Part shown: in pieces, positions 34,548 to 45,900 of the stretch
How positions within the stretch are numbered: the first letter of the stretch is position 1
How the letters are laid out: each line of letters starts with the position of its first letter
Assembly: GCF_002878395.1 (NCBI RefSeq)
Contig: NC_061121.1
Span: 12,547,831 to 12,611,830 of the forward strand
Reading direction: 5' to 3'
DNA length: 64,000 nt
Source of the DNA: Capsicum annuum
Lineage: Eukaryota; Streptophyta; Magnoliopsida; Solanales; Solanaceae
Made by a program: the position numbers and the translations under genes
The notes under the pieces: model-generated
What the model was told of the DNA's origin: nothing
Database searches by the model: none
The model's input: the letters and a program-made list of their open reading frames with translations, nothing else

Positions 34548-34905
34548 GATGACACAAAAAAGGAGAGAAATAAAATAAATTAAATTAAAATAAAATAAAT
34601 ATTAATCATCCAAGCATTAAAGAATGACTACATATCATGACAACAGATTAGACTTGTGTAAGGACCATAAGGAAGAGTGGTGGTTGACACTTGTGAGTGT
34701 TCAATGGACAAGTAGTGTCTGAAAATAAGAAGTCCTTCTCAACAGAGACACTTGTTCTGAGTAATTGGTTGTTACTACCATTGCCTTACCCTATACTCAT
34801 TTGATCGAGTGTCTAATTATTTTGTACTCTTATATTATAATATTTAGTCACTTTACATTGCGTGAATGATGTTTATTTATTTTATTTCTCCCCTTTTTAT
34901 CTCAC
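34548..34905. repeat. Inverted repeat, possible MITE ends
   Basis: GGAGAGAAATAAAATAAAT at about 34561-34579 is mirrored by ATTTATTTTATTTCTCCCC at about 34871-34892. The similarity extends outward (GAGAT...AAAAA). Roughly 290 bp separate the arms. No target duplication was identified. Confidence 0.45.
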
Positions 34906-35715
34906 CTTCTTGCATTGAAAGAGGACATTATCAAAATGTACAAAAAAATAAAAATACCTAAATTAACTTTTTTTTTAGAGAAACTGAACAATACAATCGT
35001 CAGCTACGCATTGAATACACCTTTAATATGTCTTTTTCTTTGAAAAAACGTATGATTATTAGGAGATGGGGACCATCGAACTTGAAATTTTAGAGAGATG
35101 GGGGAGGGGGGACGATGGTGGAGAGACGAAAATCTAAGTTTTTAGGATTAAGAAAATATAGTGCACTATTTTTGTGCATTATTTTAGTATATATAGTGTA
35201 CAAAATAAGTGCATTATATGAAAAAAGATTGAATATTGCATTGTGCGTATCCACTTTTATATAACTTTGATGTCGTTAGCATTGTGCCGTTATATATGTA
35301 GTGTATAAAAATAGTGCACTAAGTTTATTTTGATCACTTTTTATGTCCATAACATAATTATATTTTTCTTTTTATATAGCAATATATTTCGATCGTGGAC
35401 TCAATTTAACACTTATTAAAACCCACAACCCAAATCATTAAATACAAATGTAAATCGAACCACCCGATAACCACCTCTTTTTTAACACCATCCTACAAAT
35501 ATAAGTTATCTATCCCCATCTAACATCAAATCCTATAATTAGGGATTTACTGGTTAGTTTGACCCGACCCGACCCGACAGTAACCCCTTTCTCAAGGTAT
35601 CCAGCACAGTATTCAGCATTATTAGGGTTTTAGTAACTCCTTGCAAGATAATTGGGTAATACAAGATTCTTGACAGAAATTTGAAAGCGAAAAATCCACC
35701 AAACAGTTGAAAAAA
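34906..35715. other. Promoter and 5' leader region of the cytochrome b5 gene
   Basis: Apart from a G-rich patch (about 35085-35130) and several TAGTGCA / GTGCATTAT repeats (35160-35310), nothing is recognised. The transcription start is probably between 35540 and 35650, judging only from the distance to the ATG at 35716. Confidence 0.4.
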
Positions 35716-38700
35716 ATGCCAACTTTAACAAAGTTATTCACAATGGAAGAAGCTGCTCAGCATAACACTAAGGATGATTGTTGGGTTGTTATTGATGGCA
35801 AGGTAGTTTCCATCCCTTTTATCTTCAACTTTTGTTTAATGGGTTGGTTTTTATTTATTTTTTATTTTTTAATGGTGGATAGTTGTGATTGTAGCCCTTT
35901 TCTTGATTTTGTTTTTTGATGGTGTTCTGGAAATATATTCTTGTTGTAAATGTGATTGATTAAATATTTGATGATGGGGTTTTGGAATGTGTTGTTATTG
36001 TAAATGTGATTGATGTTTGGTTCATCTTGACCTTACCGAGGATATGACCTTAGATAGGAGAGTTTGGAGGTTGCATATTAGGGTAGAAGGTTAGTTGAAG
36101 TTGAGTGTTCTCTCACTTTCTTGTGAGATAGGATTGGTGATTATTCTTGGATCTCCCATCTTTTCAGTATTATTAGCGTTATGCTTGTAGTTCCTTAATC
36201 TTCAATAGTTTGGAGGTTGCATGTTAGGGTAGAAGGTTAGTTGAAGTTGAGCGTTCTCTCGCTTTCTTGTGAGGTAGGATTGGTGATTATTCTTGGACCT
36301 CCCATCTTTTCAGTATTATTAGCACTATGCTTGTAGTTCCTTTATCTTCAATTTCAGCTTTCACCGATGATATGTGCACTGATTATTGCATTATTTCATT
36401 TTCTTTATTGTCCTTTCTATTGTTTTTTGTGTAGCGCTTTCCATTTTGATTAGTTTGTATTGTGATTGCTACCATATTTGTTTTCTTTTTTCCAGACGGT
36501 TTGGCTGGTACCAGTTAAACTGAGTCTATCAGAAATAGCTTCTACCCACCCTAGACTCCACTTGCCGGATTACACTAGGATGTTGTTGTTATTGTTGTCT
36601 CCTAGGTTAGTAGGTAGTTCAACTTATCGAGGATATGACCTTAGGTAGGAGGGTATGGAGCTCACATACTAGGGACATGATCTTAGATAGGAGGGTATGG
36701 AATTCACGTATTAAGGTAGAAGGTTAGTAGGTCATTGAACTTTGACTTGCTTTTTAGTGGGTTTAGGCTTGATGGGAGTTTGGGAGCTTCATGTCTGTCG
36801 TAGTATTAGTCTTATACATGTATTGTCGTTCTTGTTACCGTAGTATTTTGGTGTTTTTACTGTTTCTTTTCCTTGGATGCTTTGTACTGCTTTACTTATT
36901 ATTTGACATGTTTTTCTTCACTGTCGTATTCCTTTTTTTGTGAATGTTTTGATTTGTCGTACTTGAGCTAAGGGTCTTTTAGAAACAACCTCTCTACCTC
37001 CACGAGGTAGATGTAAGGTCGGCCACTATGCAGGTTTAGATCAATCCACAATATAGAGTCATCGGATTTGCAGGGGGTGTGATCGTCTCTTTATCTAATT
37101 TTAGTTTTTTCTTTGTGTTTTTCCAGACAGACACATATTAGTTACTAGGATTTATGATTCTTTTTAAATTGCCCAAAGCTACTTTCAAGTTTTTGTGTTG
37201 ATTATCTGACTTGATTGCCGTGTTGAAGGTCATTTAGGCTTCTGAATGTTATCATATGTATCTGCTTAGCATTGGGTTAGATTAGCCCTTGTCCGTTGAG
37301 TATGTAGTGTATAATGATTGGATAGGCTCGAGTGGCCTCTAATGACCTTGTAACGATTGGTATTTTTGCCTTCAACCAAGTTCCAAACTATTGTGCATTT
37401 AAAGAATTTACCCATTGCCCATAGGCTATTCATATTCTTTAGTAAGTTCTTGTATTAACTATCAGAGTAAACTTAACTTGAAACCAAACTCATATTTAAC
37501 TTCTTGTGGCACAGATAAACCTGAATTATGAATATGCAACTTGCCAGTCATGAACCTCTGAGAATGAAACTGGTTTTGATTTGATATTCATTCTAAACAG
37601 GAACCAGGAGGATAAGTTACAACCCTCAAACTTCAAATTAGATGGTAGTTCGGCATCACATACTTTATGCCTTAGCCACAATTTGCTAGAAATAAGATAG
37701 TTTTGAAATTACAACACCACTAAGTGTGACTGATGATCTCCGGTGGTCTTTACAAAAGTCTATTTGCAAAGTGATAATTTGTCAATTAATGAAATGGAAC
37801 ACTTTGAGTTGCATCCAAGGGTATGACCTAGTGGTCAATAGAGTGAGTGGAAACCTTGGAGACCATGTTCAAGTCCCGATTCCCAGCAGAGACAAAAAAC
37901 ACTTGTGACGTCTTTTCATCTGCCATAGCCTTGGTGGTAGAGTCACCCGGGGTACTTGTACTGGTGGGAGTTAGTACGTACAGGATGAAATGGTTGAGCT
38001 GCGTAAGCTGTCCCCAATACTACCATTACCTTGAACAAAGAAATAAATTGAACAGTGTGACTTTATCTCCTTTGAGGCCGAACTTTTTGTTTGCTCGCTA
38101 AGGGCCATAGTCCAACCATATTCTAAGATATATGTACTGCCAGTGGCTGAGAGCAGGCGTGAAAATTATGTTCCTAATTAAGAAGAAAATTTCCTTCTAT
38201 TGGCTATTTGGGTTAGCAACTTATTGTCTGCGATGTTCTGCTTGTCGTGTAGCTTCGTTAACAAAATGTTGCATTTGAGCTGATATAGATTATGTTTTAT
38301 TAGTTTACCTGGTTCTCCATTTTGCTGCTTCAGATTCTTAGTTTCTTTGCATGGTGGTGCATGCAGGTTTATGATGTTTCATCTTATTTGGACGAGCATC
38401 CAGGGGGAGATGATGTTGTACTTGCTGTTACAGGTACCGATTTATTCACGTTCTTTATCTTAAAATTACTGCAAGCTCAAAATAATAATGAGGAGTCACT
38501 TTTGAGTTGTCACTGGAAAAATCTCAACTAAGCCGGAATATGATTTGACTCGTGATGCATTTTCTTGTAGGACAAGATGCCACTGATGAATTTGAAGATG
38601 CTGGACACAGCAAAAGTGCGAGAGAACTTATGGAGAAATTCTTCATCGGTGAGCTTGATCCAACATCCACTTCCATCCCAGAACTTGAGATTGTCAAGAA

Positions 38701-38818
38701 GGCGGGCAAAAATATCCCTAAGAAGGTTATGGCAATTACGAAGCAATATTGGTTCGTTCCAGTAGCAGTTGTTGGCATCTCTGTGGTGATCGGCTTCTTG
38801 TACACACGCAAGAAGTAG
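35716..38818 (+). CDS. CB5: Cytochrome b5, ER tail-anchored
   Basis: Three exons (35716-35802, 38367-38433, 38571-38818) give 133 aa, the usual plant length. The heme-binding domain has the HPGG motif with axial His40 and the second axial His64 (DAGHSKSA). After an acidic linker, residues 112-129 form one hydrophobic helix followed by YTRKK, a C-terminal ER tail anchor. Plant cytochrome b5 passes electrons from NAD(P)H reductases to fatty-acid desaturases, hydroxylases and some P450s at the ER membrane. The ATG at 35716 is chosen because [17 protein letters not shown] matches the family start. Intron 1 (2.56 kb) carries a tandem duplication and transposon fragments; all splice sites are GT-AG. 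It is convergent with HPPK-DHPS, whose stop lies 460 bp downstream. Confidence 0.96.
36061..36352. repeat. Tandem duplication (146 bp x 2) in cytochrome b5 intron 1
   Basis: Copies begin at 36061 and 36207 (AGTTTGGAGGTTGCAT) and are about 95% identical. A diverged partial relative (AGGAGGGTATGGA, AAGGTAGAAGGTTAG) follows at about 36640-36780. Confidence 0.88.
36570..37020 (+). repeat. RTE-tail fragments in cytochrome b5 intron 1
   Basis: Two fragments in plus orientation: GGATTACACTAGGA plus a (TTG)n-like run at about 36565-36600, and CTTGAGCTAAGGGTC with AGAAACAACCTCTC at about 36962-37020. Both match parts of the 3' tail of the LINE at 3132-6768. Confidence 0.6.
37815..38045 (+). mobile_element. 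tRNA-derived SINE in cytochrome b5 intron 1
   Basis: Box A-like GACCTAGTGGTCAATAGAGTG (from 37825) and box B GTTCAAGTCCC (37868) are followed by a body typical of a Solanaceae SINE family (CAGCAGAGACAAAAAACAC, TCTGCCATAGCCTTGGTGG, ACCCGGGGTACTTGTACTGG, CGTAAGCTGTCCC). It lies in sense orientation with the gene. Target duplication not resolved. Confidence 0.75.
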
Positions 38819-39278
38819 AATCAGTTCGATAGTCCCTTTTCGATGTTAGTAGTGTTATGAGTCATACACTGAAAAAAATTGTTCATCATATCTTCAGAGG
38901 TCCAGGAATTTGGGACATGATTTCTGAGTGCCATTTTTGTTACTATTTGAGATGACAGGAAATTTTTGAACACCAATGATCACAAATAGGCATTTTAATA
39001 CACAGTTGCTGTCATTTTATATTGATATATGAGTTTTCACTTATAACCTTTTCTTAGGATATATTATAATGCACTCAGAAGGAGCAAATGATTCAAGAAG
39101 CTGGCTAACTTTTTGAGAAAAAATGGCCACTCACAAAACTCTGGTTCTTTCTGGTATATATCATTTCAGGTTAGAGTTCTTTTACAAAGATGAAAATCTC
39201 AGAGCAATAGAGGTTTACAATGAGAAAGGAATGAGCCAAAAGAAAAAAAAAAACGTCGCTCGTGTCCAACTGTTTGAT
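38819..39278. other. Shared 3' region between cytochrome b5 and HPPK-DHPS
   Basis: This 460-bp convergent intergenic stretch should hold both 3' UTRs and polyadenylation regions. No repeat or ORF of interest is seen. Confidence 0.5.
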
Positions 39279-40793
39279 CTAAGTATTCTGTTTTCTTTCC
39301 AGTAACGCATCACACAGACGAAGGGCGTCTGCATTATATTGAACATTATGTACTCTTATAATATTGGCGCCATTCAACATCCCTGCGGTTACAGCAGCAA
39401 CAGTTGCTGGATCTCGTTCACTTGCAGCAGCACGACAACAGACATCGCCTAGGAACCTCTTTCTTGATGGTCCAATCAATAAAGGGGCATGAGACAACGC
39501 GTAACTCCTCCTTGCAATCTCTGTTCGAATGGCTGTCAAACCAGTTAGAATGTCCAAATTATGTTCAGTCTTTTTGGAGAATCCGATTCCAGGGTCAAGT
39601 ATTAACCTCCAAGCAGGAATACCGGCTAACTCTGCTTCCTTGAGCCTCTCGTAAAGTTCAAAAGCCACATCTTTACAAACATCGTTGTATTGCAAGTTCT
39701 CGGGGTTTTGCATTGAAGATGGATCACCTCTCATATGCATTGCTACGTAGGGTACTCGTAGTGCTGCAACAACATTGTACATGCTGGAATCCAACCGTCC
39801 ACCAGATACATCGTTTACAAGATGAACACCCTTTCTCACTGCTTCTGAGGCAACTTCCGAATAGAAAGTATCCACGGATAAAAGCTTCCCCTCAATCTCG
39901 GGTATCTTTGTGACAGCCTCAATGACAGGAATTAGCCTATCTAGTTCTTCTTCAACTGATATCTTTGTAGCGTTTGGACGTGTGGATTGTGCACCAAAAT
40001 CAATCATATCTGCACCATCTGAGAGCATTAAACGAACCTGAGAAACTGCTGCTTCTACGGATATATACTTCCCTCCATCGCTAAAACTATCTGGAGTCAA
40101 ATTAAGAATACCCATAAGGGAGGTTTTCGAAGACCAGTCCCATAGGTGGTTTCCTACTGGCAATACCCTTTTCATCCCATTTCTCCCGACGAGAGACTCA
40201 CCTCCTAGTTTCTCCCACAACTCGAAAAGATTGCTTGAATGTTTTGAAAACGAATGCCAACGTGCAACTGTATCACTATCTATGTCTGAACCGAGTAGAT
40301 CAATCAAAGGTGCCACCACAAATGGTCTCTCCCAGATTCTTTCATGTGGAACATCTAGTATCTCAGAATGAATCTTGAACTTCCCGTAAAACAAAATATC
40401 CAAGTCAATAGGTCTAGGACCATATCGAATCCCAGTTGTACGACCCATGTCCTTCTCAATCTTCTTGAGCACGGACAACAACTCATGAGGCCCTAGTTTC
40501 GTGACACCTCTAACAGCAGAATTCAAAAACTGAGGCTGATCAGTTACATAAGCAGGCGCTGTCTCGTATAAGCAAGCATGCCTGGTAATCTGTATACCTG
40601 ATTGCTTCATTAGGTGCAGTGCTTCGTCAAAATTATGAAGTCTATTTCCCACATTACTTCCCAAAGCAATAATAACTTCCTGCTCGGGGGAATGAACTTC
40701 CACTACACAGTCCGGGGACGAATGGATAGAGCAAATGCTCCGTGCTGCAAACAACATCGAAAAAGAATATCTATTAATCAATCGATCAATCAC
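39279..40793 (-). CDS. HPPK-DHPS: Bifunctional HPPK-DHPS (folate biosynthesis), mitochondrial type
   Basis: One long exon encodes both steps. HPPK (pyrophosphorylates 6-hydroxymethyl-dihydropterin) occupies about residues 38-165, with ALGSNVGNR (43-51) and RPIDLDILFY (127-136). DHPS (joins p-aminobenzoate, the sulfonamide target) occupies about 225-500, with ILNLTPDSFSDGG (229-241), NDVSGG, MHMRGD, DPGIGF (400-405), GPSRKRFLG (441-449) and RVHN. Plant orthologues act in mitochondria. The start is uncertain: the frame is open to Met at 40793, but TTTGCAG just before codon 18 (acceptor at 40745) looks like a splice acceptor. Met13 (40757) opens a short presequence-like MLFAARSICSIHSS. An upstream exon with the rest of a transit peptide may exist between 40800 and 42900. 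No disruption is seen. Confidence 0.95.
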   Translation of the reverse strand: MIDRLINRYSFSMLFAARSICSIHSSPDCVVEVHSPEQEVIIALGSNVGNRLHNFDEALHLMKQSGIQITRHACLYETAPAYVTDQPQFLNSAVRGVTKLGPHELLSVLKKIEKDMGRTTGIRYGPRPIDLDILFYGKFKIHSEILDVPHERIWERPFVVAPLIDLLGSDIDSDTVARWHSFSKHSSNLFELWEKLGGESLVGRNGMKRVLPVGNHLWDWSSKTSLMGILNLTPDSFSDGGKYISVEAAVSQVRLMLSDGADMIDFGAQSTRPNATKISVEEELDRLIPVIEAVTKIPEIEGKLLSVDTFYSEVASEAVRKGVHLVNDVSGGRLDSSMYNVVAALRVPYVAMHMRGDPSSMQNPENLQYNDVCKDVAFELYERLKEAELAGIPAWRLILDPGIGFSKKTEHNLDILTGLTAIRTEIARRSYALSHAPLLIGPSRKRFLGDVCCRAAASERDPATVAAVTAGMLNGANIIRVHNVQYNADALRLCDALLERKQNT

Positions 40794-40867
40794 TCTGTGT
40801 CTACACCTTAATCATAAGACTTATTGAGCATCAGCTCTATGAATCCTCCACGTACATTATGTGCTAC

Positions 40868-41155
40868 AGCCAAACCTCTCTATAACGGCATCATCAACAA
40901 CAAACTCATTGTAGTCCCAAAAAGTGCGGTTGGGAGAGGGTAGAGTATACCCCACACCTTACCCCTACCGCAGAGGCAGAGAGGCTGCTCTCTACAACAG
41001 CATCTTTTGTCTAAATATTTGTTGGCTGCTATAGTGAAGTGCTGTTATAGAGAACATATAACAGAACACAACATGAAAAATTCGGTTCCAAAAAAAGCTT
41101 GGTCGTTATAGTGAAATGTCGTTATAGATAAATGACTGTTATAGAGAGTATGGCT
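40868..41155. mobile_element. MITE with AGCC...CTCTATAAC ends, interrupted by an RTE tail
   Basis: The left end AGCCAAACCTCTCTATAAC matches the reverse complement of the right end AGCCATACTCTCTATAAC. The interior repeats GTTATAGTGAA / TGTTATAGAGA motifs. The insertion at 40893-40989 splits it. It lies in the promoter or leader region of HPPK-DHPS. Confidence 0.7.
40893..40989 (-). mobile_element. 97-bp RTE 3'-tail insertion
   Basis: A (AAC)n end at the left and the RTE tail motifs (CATTGTAGTCCC, GGGTAGAGTATACC, GCAGAGAGGCTG) are bounded by CTCTATAACGGCATC (40878-40892) and CTCTACAACAGCATC (40990-41004), a 15-bp target duplication with two mismatches. It is 5'-truncated and nested in the MITE 40868-41155. 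Confidence 0.78.
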
Positions 41156-41417
41156 ATATTAAGGTCCATTTTATCTCAAATTTTAAGATTCAAAAAGAAA
41201 AATTTAGAGAAGGGCTTCTACATCCATCAAGATTCAACAAAACCCCTCAATCAAATGGTGAAATGAGAAGCTTAAACCCATCAGAACAGCCAAAAGCTCA
41301 ACAAGTAACTTCAGACATTATCCAAAGTAAAATCAGAAACATGACTTTGTAAATTCTTTAAAAGAGTTAACAGTCAAAAATACGCCTAAAGTATCCTTTT
41401 CTTGAGCATCATACCCT

Positions 41418-41534
41418 ATGTTGCTCGGACTCTTCAAAAATGTTGACGGGTGCTTGTCGAATCCTCCCAAAATAGTGTATTTTTGAAGGATCCGACACGG
41501 CTGCGGCAACATTTTGGATAGTCTGAGCAACTTA
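41418..41534. mobile_element. Fold-back MITE (TGTTGCTCGGACTC family), copy 1
   Basis: The left arm ATGTTGCTCGGACTCTTC and the right arm (reverse complement AAGTTGCTCAGACTATCC) flank GTATTTTTGAAGGATCCGAC, with inner GGGTGCTTGTCGAATCC as its partner. The whole 117 bp is nearly palindromic. A second copy is at 47798-47925. Confidence 0.75.
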
Positions 41535-42569
41535 GGTCATACCTGAACTATGTGTGCGAGTTTCCTAACTCAACTATCACCAACTATTTATCAAAACATA
41601 CCTCGACTATCAATTATTCACTTTTCCTACCTGAACGATGGCGATATTTTACTTTTTGTACTAAATAGTATTCCATTAATGCCATTAATTGCACATACCA
41701 ATTACATCAGAATCATATAAAGATTGTAACTTTATTACTGACAGAGCATATAAAGATAGATAAAACTCATAAGGGTAAAAGAGGCCCAAAAAAAAAAGTG
41801 AAAAGAAGTTCATATACCATTACAAGATTTGTTGGATGTTTTGAATCCAAATTTATTGGGCAGCAAGCGCCTGAATATATTCATTCTCAATAGTGATAAC
41901 ACAAAATCAATGATGTTAATGGCTCCCTAATGTTTCAAGATTCATAGAAATGCAAGAAATCTACAGGATTTTCATTCTATAAACATGAAATATACACAAA
42001 AAGCAAAGCCCAAAACATACCTAGTGGCAATATATTAAATTTTAATACACACTAGGGACATTTTAGTCATCAAGAAAGTTGTCTTTAGGTATATGGATAA
42101 TTAATTTATTCTACTAAAACTGTTGTTTGTCTATATGCTTTCATTTTTAATCCATATAAAAAAGATATCTCTTTATATTTTAGTAACTCTTTAATTTCTA
42201 TCATTTTTTATAACCATAGTCCATAATATACAAATCAGATTTTATTCATCTCCACTAAATTCATGAGCTATTTACCATCTTCAATCAACAACAAATATCA
42301 TGCAAATCTATTCACCAAATCTAAAACAGACGAAAAGAATTACCTATTCATTTTTGTCTGTATTAAGATTTGAACACAAAAATGTAGATTCTTGATCCAT
42401 TTCATTTATCACTAGATCACATTATTAGTTTCTATTTTATATATAATATATTTAAGATCAGAACACTTTGATTCATTAAATATATCTATAATTTTAAAAT
42501 ACAATATTTCAAAGTTTTACTATTTACTTTGTTAAATTTCATGCCTAATTAAAATTAGATAAGTAAGTT
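41535..42569. other. Intergenic DNA between HPPK-DHPS and FLN2
   Basis: No gene or complete element is recognised. It is AT-rich and upstream of both divergent genes. Confidence 0.45.
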
Positions 42570-42766
42570 ACTAAAATTTTGGTGCATTGGATGTGGTGCA
42601 CTGAATAGGTGTTCCTCTCTTAATTAGAGCTGTTAGGTTCAAGTCCCGATTGAAAAAATTATCGGTAGAGAATACTTCCCTAAATAGGCCCTTTGCGGTG
42701 CAAATATAGATTAGTTAAGCTCTAACGTGAGTCACACACCAAATGTGAAATTAAAAAGAAAAAACA
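42570..42766 (+). mobile_element. tRNA-derived SINE upstream of FLN2
   Basis: Box B GGTTCAAGTCCC (42636) is preceded by a box A-like segment (GATGTGGTGCACTGAATAGG) and followed by a GAGAATACTTCCC block, GGCCCTTTGCGGTGC and GATTAGTTAAGCTC. It ends in an A-rich tail. The same family is seen at 57330-57538. It lies 170 bp before the FLN2 start codon, so it may overlap the promoter. Confidence 0.65.
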
Positions 42767-42936
42767 GTAAAAAAGAAAAGAAAAGAAATATTTTTTTTGT
42801 TCCCTGAAAAACCCAAATCCCAAAACCCCTCCTCATCCAGTTCTTTTTGAGTGACCTTCTTCACCTTTGAAGGTCTAAAACCCCAAGTCCCCATTATTGG
42901 GTTGTAAAGATTGTTACTTTAACCTTCTTTGTTACT

Positions 42937-45900
42937 ATGGCTGCTCTTTCTTTCAGCTTCTTTTCTACACTTCCCAGGTTCTTTCCTCAATTCTTTAGTT
43001 TTTTTTTTTGCTCATATATATATATATATATATATATTTGTGTGTGTGTTTTCTGGTTTACTTGTGAAAAAATTATGATACCAGAAACAGACAAATAGGA
43101 TAGTAGTTCTAAAGTTGTCACCTTTACAATTGTTTTATGTGTGGATAACTGTTCTGTTGTGCTGAAATTTGGAAATGAAGTTGAATTTCTGTGTCCATGC
43201 TTTCATATAGTTCTCCATTAGTTTGAGGCAAGTAGAATTTATTTCATTTTCTATGTGCTTTTCTAAAAAGGGCGCGCGGTGTGTGGGGAAGGGCCGGACC
43301 ACGAGGGTCTATTGTACGCAATCTTAGTATGCAATTTGGCAAGAGGCTGTTTCCACAGCTCGAACGTGTGACGACAACTTTACCTGTTACGCTAGGGGTT
43401 CCCTTCAATTATTTATATGATACTTGTTATTTGTATTTGTGATTTAAATGGAGTAACATGGTCGGTGAGGATTCATGTAGCCAACTCCGACTTGTTTGGA
43501 ACTGAGAGGTAGTAGTAGTTTTTGTTGTTCTATATGCTTTTGATGAGTGCACAGAGGGAAAGTGTTGGTTTTACTGCTAGAGTTGCTCTTTTGATGACTT
43601 TGAGGGAACTAGCCAAGTGCACGGCGGGAGCCCTTTTTATTAGTGCATAATTGGAGTTCATGTGGAGAAAAACCATTAACGTATGGAGAACCAGAACACA
43701 ATCAGTGTCTTTAAAGTTGCAATTTTTAAATGTGTAATCAGTCAGTATGCGGAGGGTCTATCAGAAACAACCTCTCTAGTAGCTTATCTTGAAGCAGCAT
43801 TCCGTATAAGTAGAGGATGAGACCCTTGCTTGTTTATCCCGGTGAGGGTTTATGAATCGCTAAAACGAGCCTTTCTAACCGCATACTTGATAAGGTAGGG
43901 GTAAGGTCTGCATACAATCTACCCTCCTCAGATCCCAATTGTTGGATTATACTGGGTATGTTGTAGTCGGTATGCAGAGAGGGTGTTTGTCGTTATTGTT
44001 ATGTGGGTATTTAAAAGATTCAATATCTTTGCTTTTCGCCAGGGAGTCCAAGGGGAGCCTTGGAGTAACTGGTAAAGTTGTTGCCATGTGATCAAGAGGT
44101 CACAGGTTCAAGCCTTGGAAACAACTCCTTGCAGAAATGTAAGGTGAGACTGCGTACAATAGATCCTTGTGATCGGGCCCTTCCTCGAACCTGCACATAG
44201 TGGGAGCTTAGTGCACTAGGCTGCCCTTTTAATGTCTTTGCGCTTCACCGTGTGTCTTAAAGAGTTTCTGATCTCAAACATGAAGGAAATTTGAAGGATA
44301 ATTGCTTCTGAAACTAAAATATGCTTCAAACAGGAAGAGGAAAAACTAAGATTCTATCGTTCTCTAATATGCAGGCAGCATCTGCATTGGAACTTCTACC
44401 CAAATATGAAAGTAATGCAACTTCAAGATCTTAAACTACAAAATAAATGGGTTCTTATGGCAGTCTCTAAAGAAGGAACTCCAGAGGGTATAACTGAGGA
44501 GTTATCTGAGACAGAGGTGGTTAGTGCTCGGAAAAAGACTGGCAGGACATCAAAACGAGCTCCAGTTTCGTCTAGACGAAAGAAAGTAGTTGAGACTTCG
44601 GATGATGATCGTGTGAATGATGAGGAAGCCAAAAATACGTTAGGGTCAGTTGAAGCACCCAAAAAAACCAGGGGACGAACCCGAAAGAAAAAAGAAACAG
44701 TGGAGAGTTCGTTTGGTGATTCCATATCTGATGTGGAGGGTAACGTCACTGATGAAGAAGGTGTAATAGAACCAGAATCAAGTGGGAAACCAAAGAAAAC
44801 TCGACGAACCCGGAACAAAAAAGAGACATTGCTGAGCTTATTTGAGGTTTCCATGTCAGATGTTGAAGGCAATGTGACAGATGAGGAAGCCTTACCAACT
44901 TCAGGGTCAAGTGAAGAACCCTTAGAAAAACGAAAACGAACTTCAAAGAAAGGTAAAATCTCTTTATCAAAGACTTCCAAACTTCCTCATCATTTAGATC
45001 TTTTGCTCTCTTTAAATTTGGTAAGTTTAGAAGTTTAAATTGCAAATCTCTCTGTGCATAATTTTGCAGCTGCTTCTAGCTCTAGTAGCCTGGAGAAAGA
45101 ACCAACTCAAAAAGTCACAAGGCGGAGGAGAAAGAAGGTTAATACTTTAGAGGATGAAGGTAGCCAGACAGAACTTAGTGATGTTGAGGAAGAGCTACAT
45201 GTTGCAAATGTTGATGCCAATAGTTATGAAGAATTGGACGTCGATAAAGATGATGGAGAGGATATTAGCTTCACATATGGATGGCCACCCCTTGTGTGTT
45301 GCTTTGGCGCAGCACAGCATGCATTTGTTCCTTCAGGGAGGCCAGCCAATAGACTTGTAGACCATGAATGGCATGAAAGAATGAAAGATGCGATGTGGGA
45401 TCCTGAAAAATTTATCAGGGCTCCAGGGGGATGTTCAAGTAATGTTGCTGTGGCTCTTGCGAGCTTGGGTGGCAAAGTTGCCTTCATGGGGAAACTTGGT
45501 GATGACGATTTCGGTCAGTCCTTGGTATATTTTATGAACATTAATAAAGTTCAAACACGATCAGTTCGCCTTGACAGTAAAAAAGCAACTGCCATTACAC
45601 ATATGAAAATAGGTAAGAGGGGGGGCTTGAGGATGACTACCACCAAACCATGTGCTGAGGATTCTTTATTGAAGTCTGAGATCAATATAGATGTCCTTAA
45701 GGAGGTGAGAATCCGAAAGAACATAGTTTTATTTGGAAATCTGAAAGGATTAATGTTCTAGTTTTCCTTTTCGTTGTGAAAGTTCCCTGACAGTTTTTTA
45801 AGGAGTTATGAATATGGAAGTCATTATTAATGCATAATCTACTGGGATTATAAAAATCTAATGTTACTTTATTTATTTGAATTCATTTTGTATGTTCTGT

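Noticed and set aside
35085..35130. G-rich tract upstream of cytochrome b5 as a G-quadruplex regulator
   Set aside because: It is over 580 bp before the start codon and does not have four well-spaced G runs of equal quality; too weak to claim.
42595..42660. Candidate tRNA gene because of the GGTTCAAGTCC box
   Set aside because: No cloverleaf can be formed and the downstream sequence is a SINE body; the same holds for the boxes near 10270, 37868, 44107 and 57401.
44423..44980. 185-codon minus-strand ORF
   Set aside because: It is the mirror of the FLN2 N-terminal repeats (Ser/Thr/Val/Phe-rich antisense) and needs no separate explanation.
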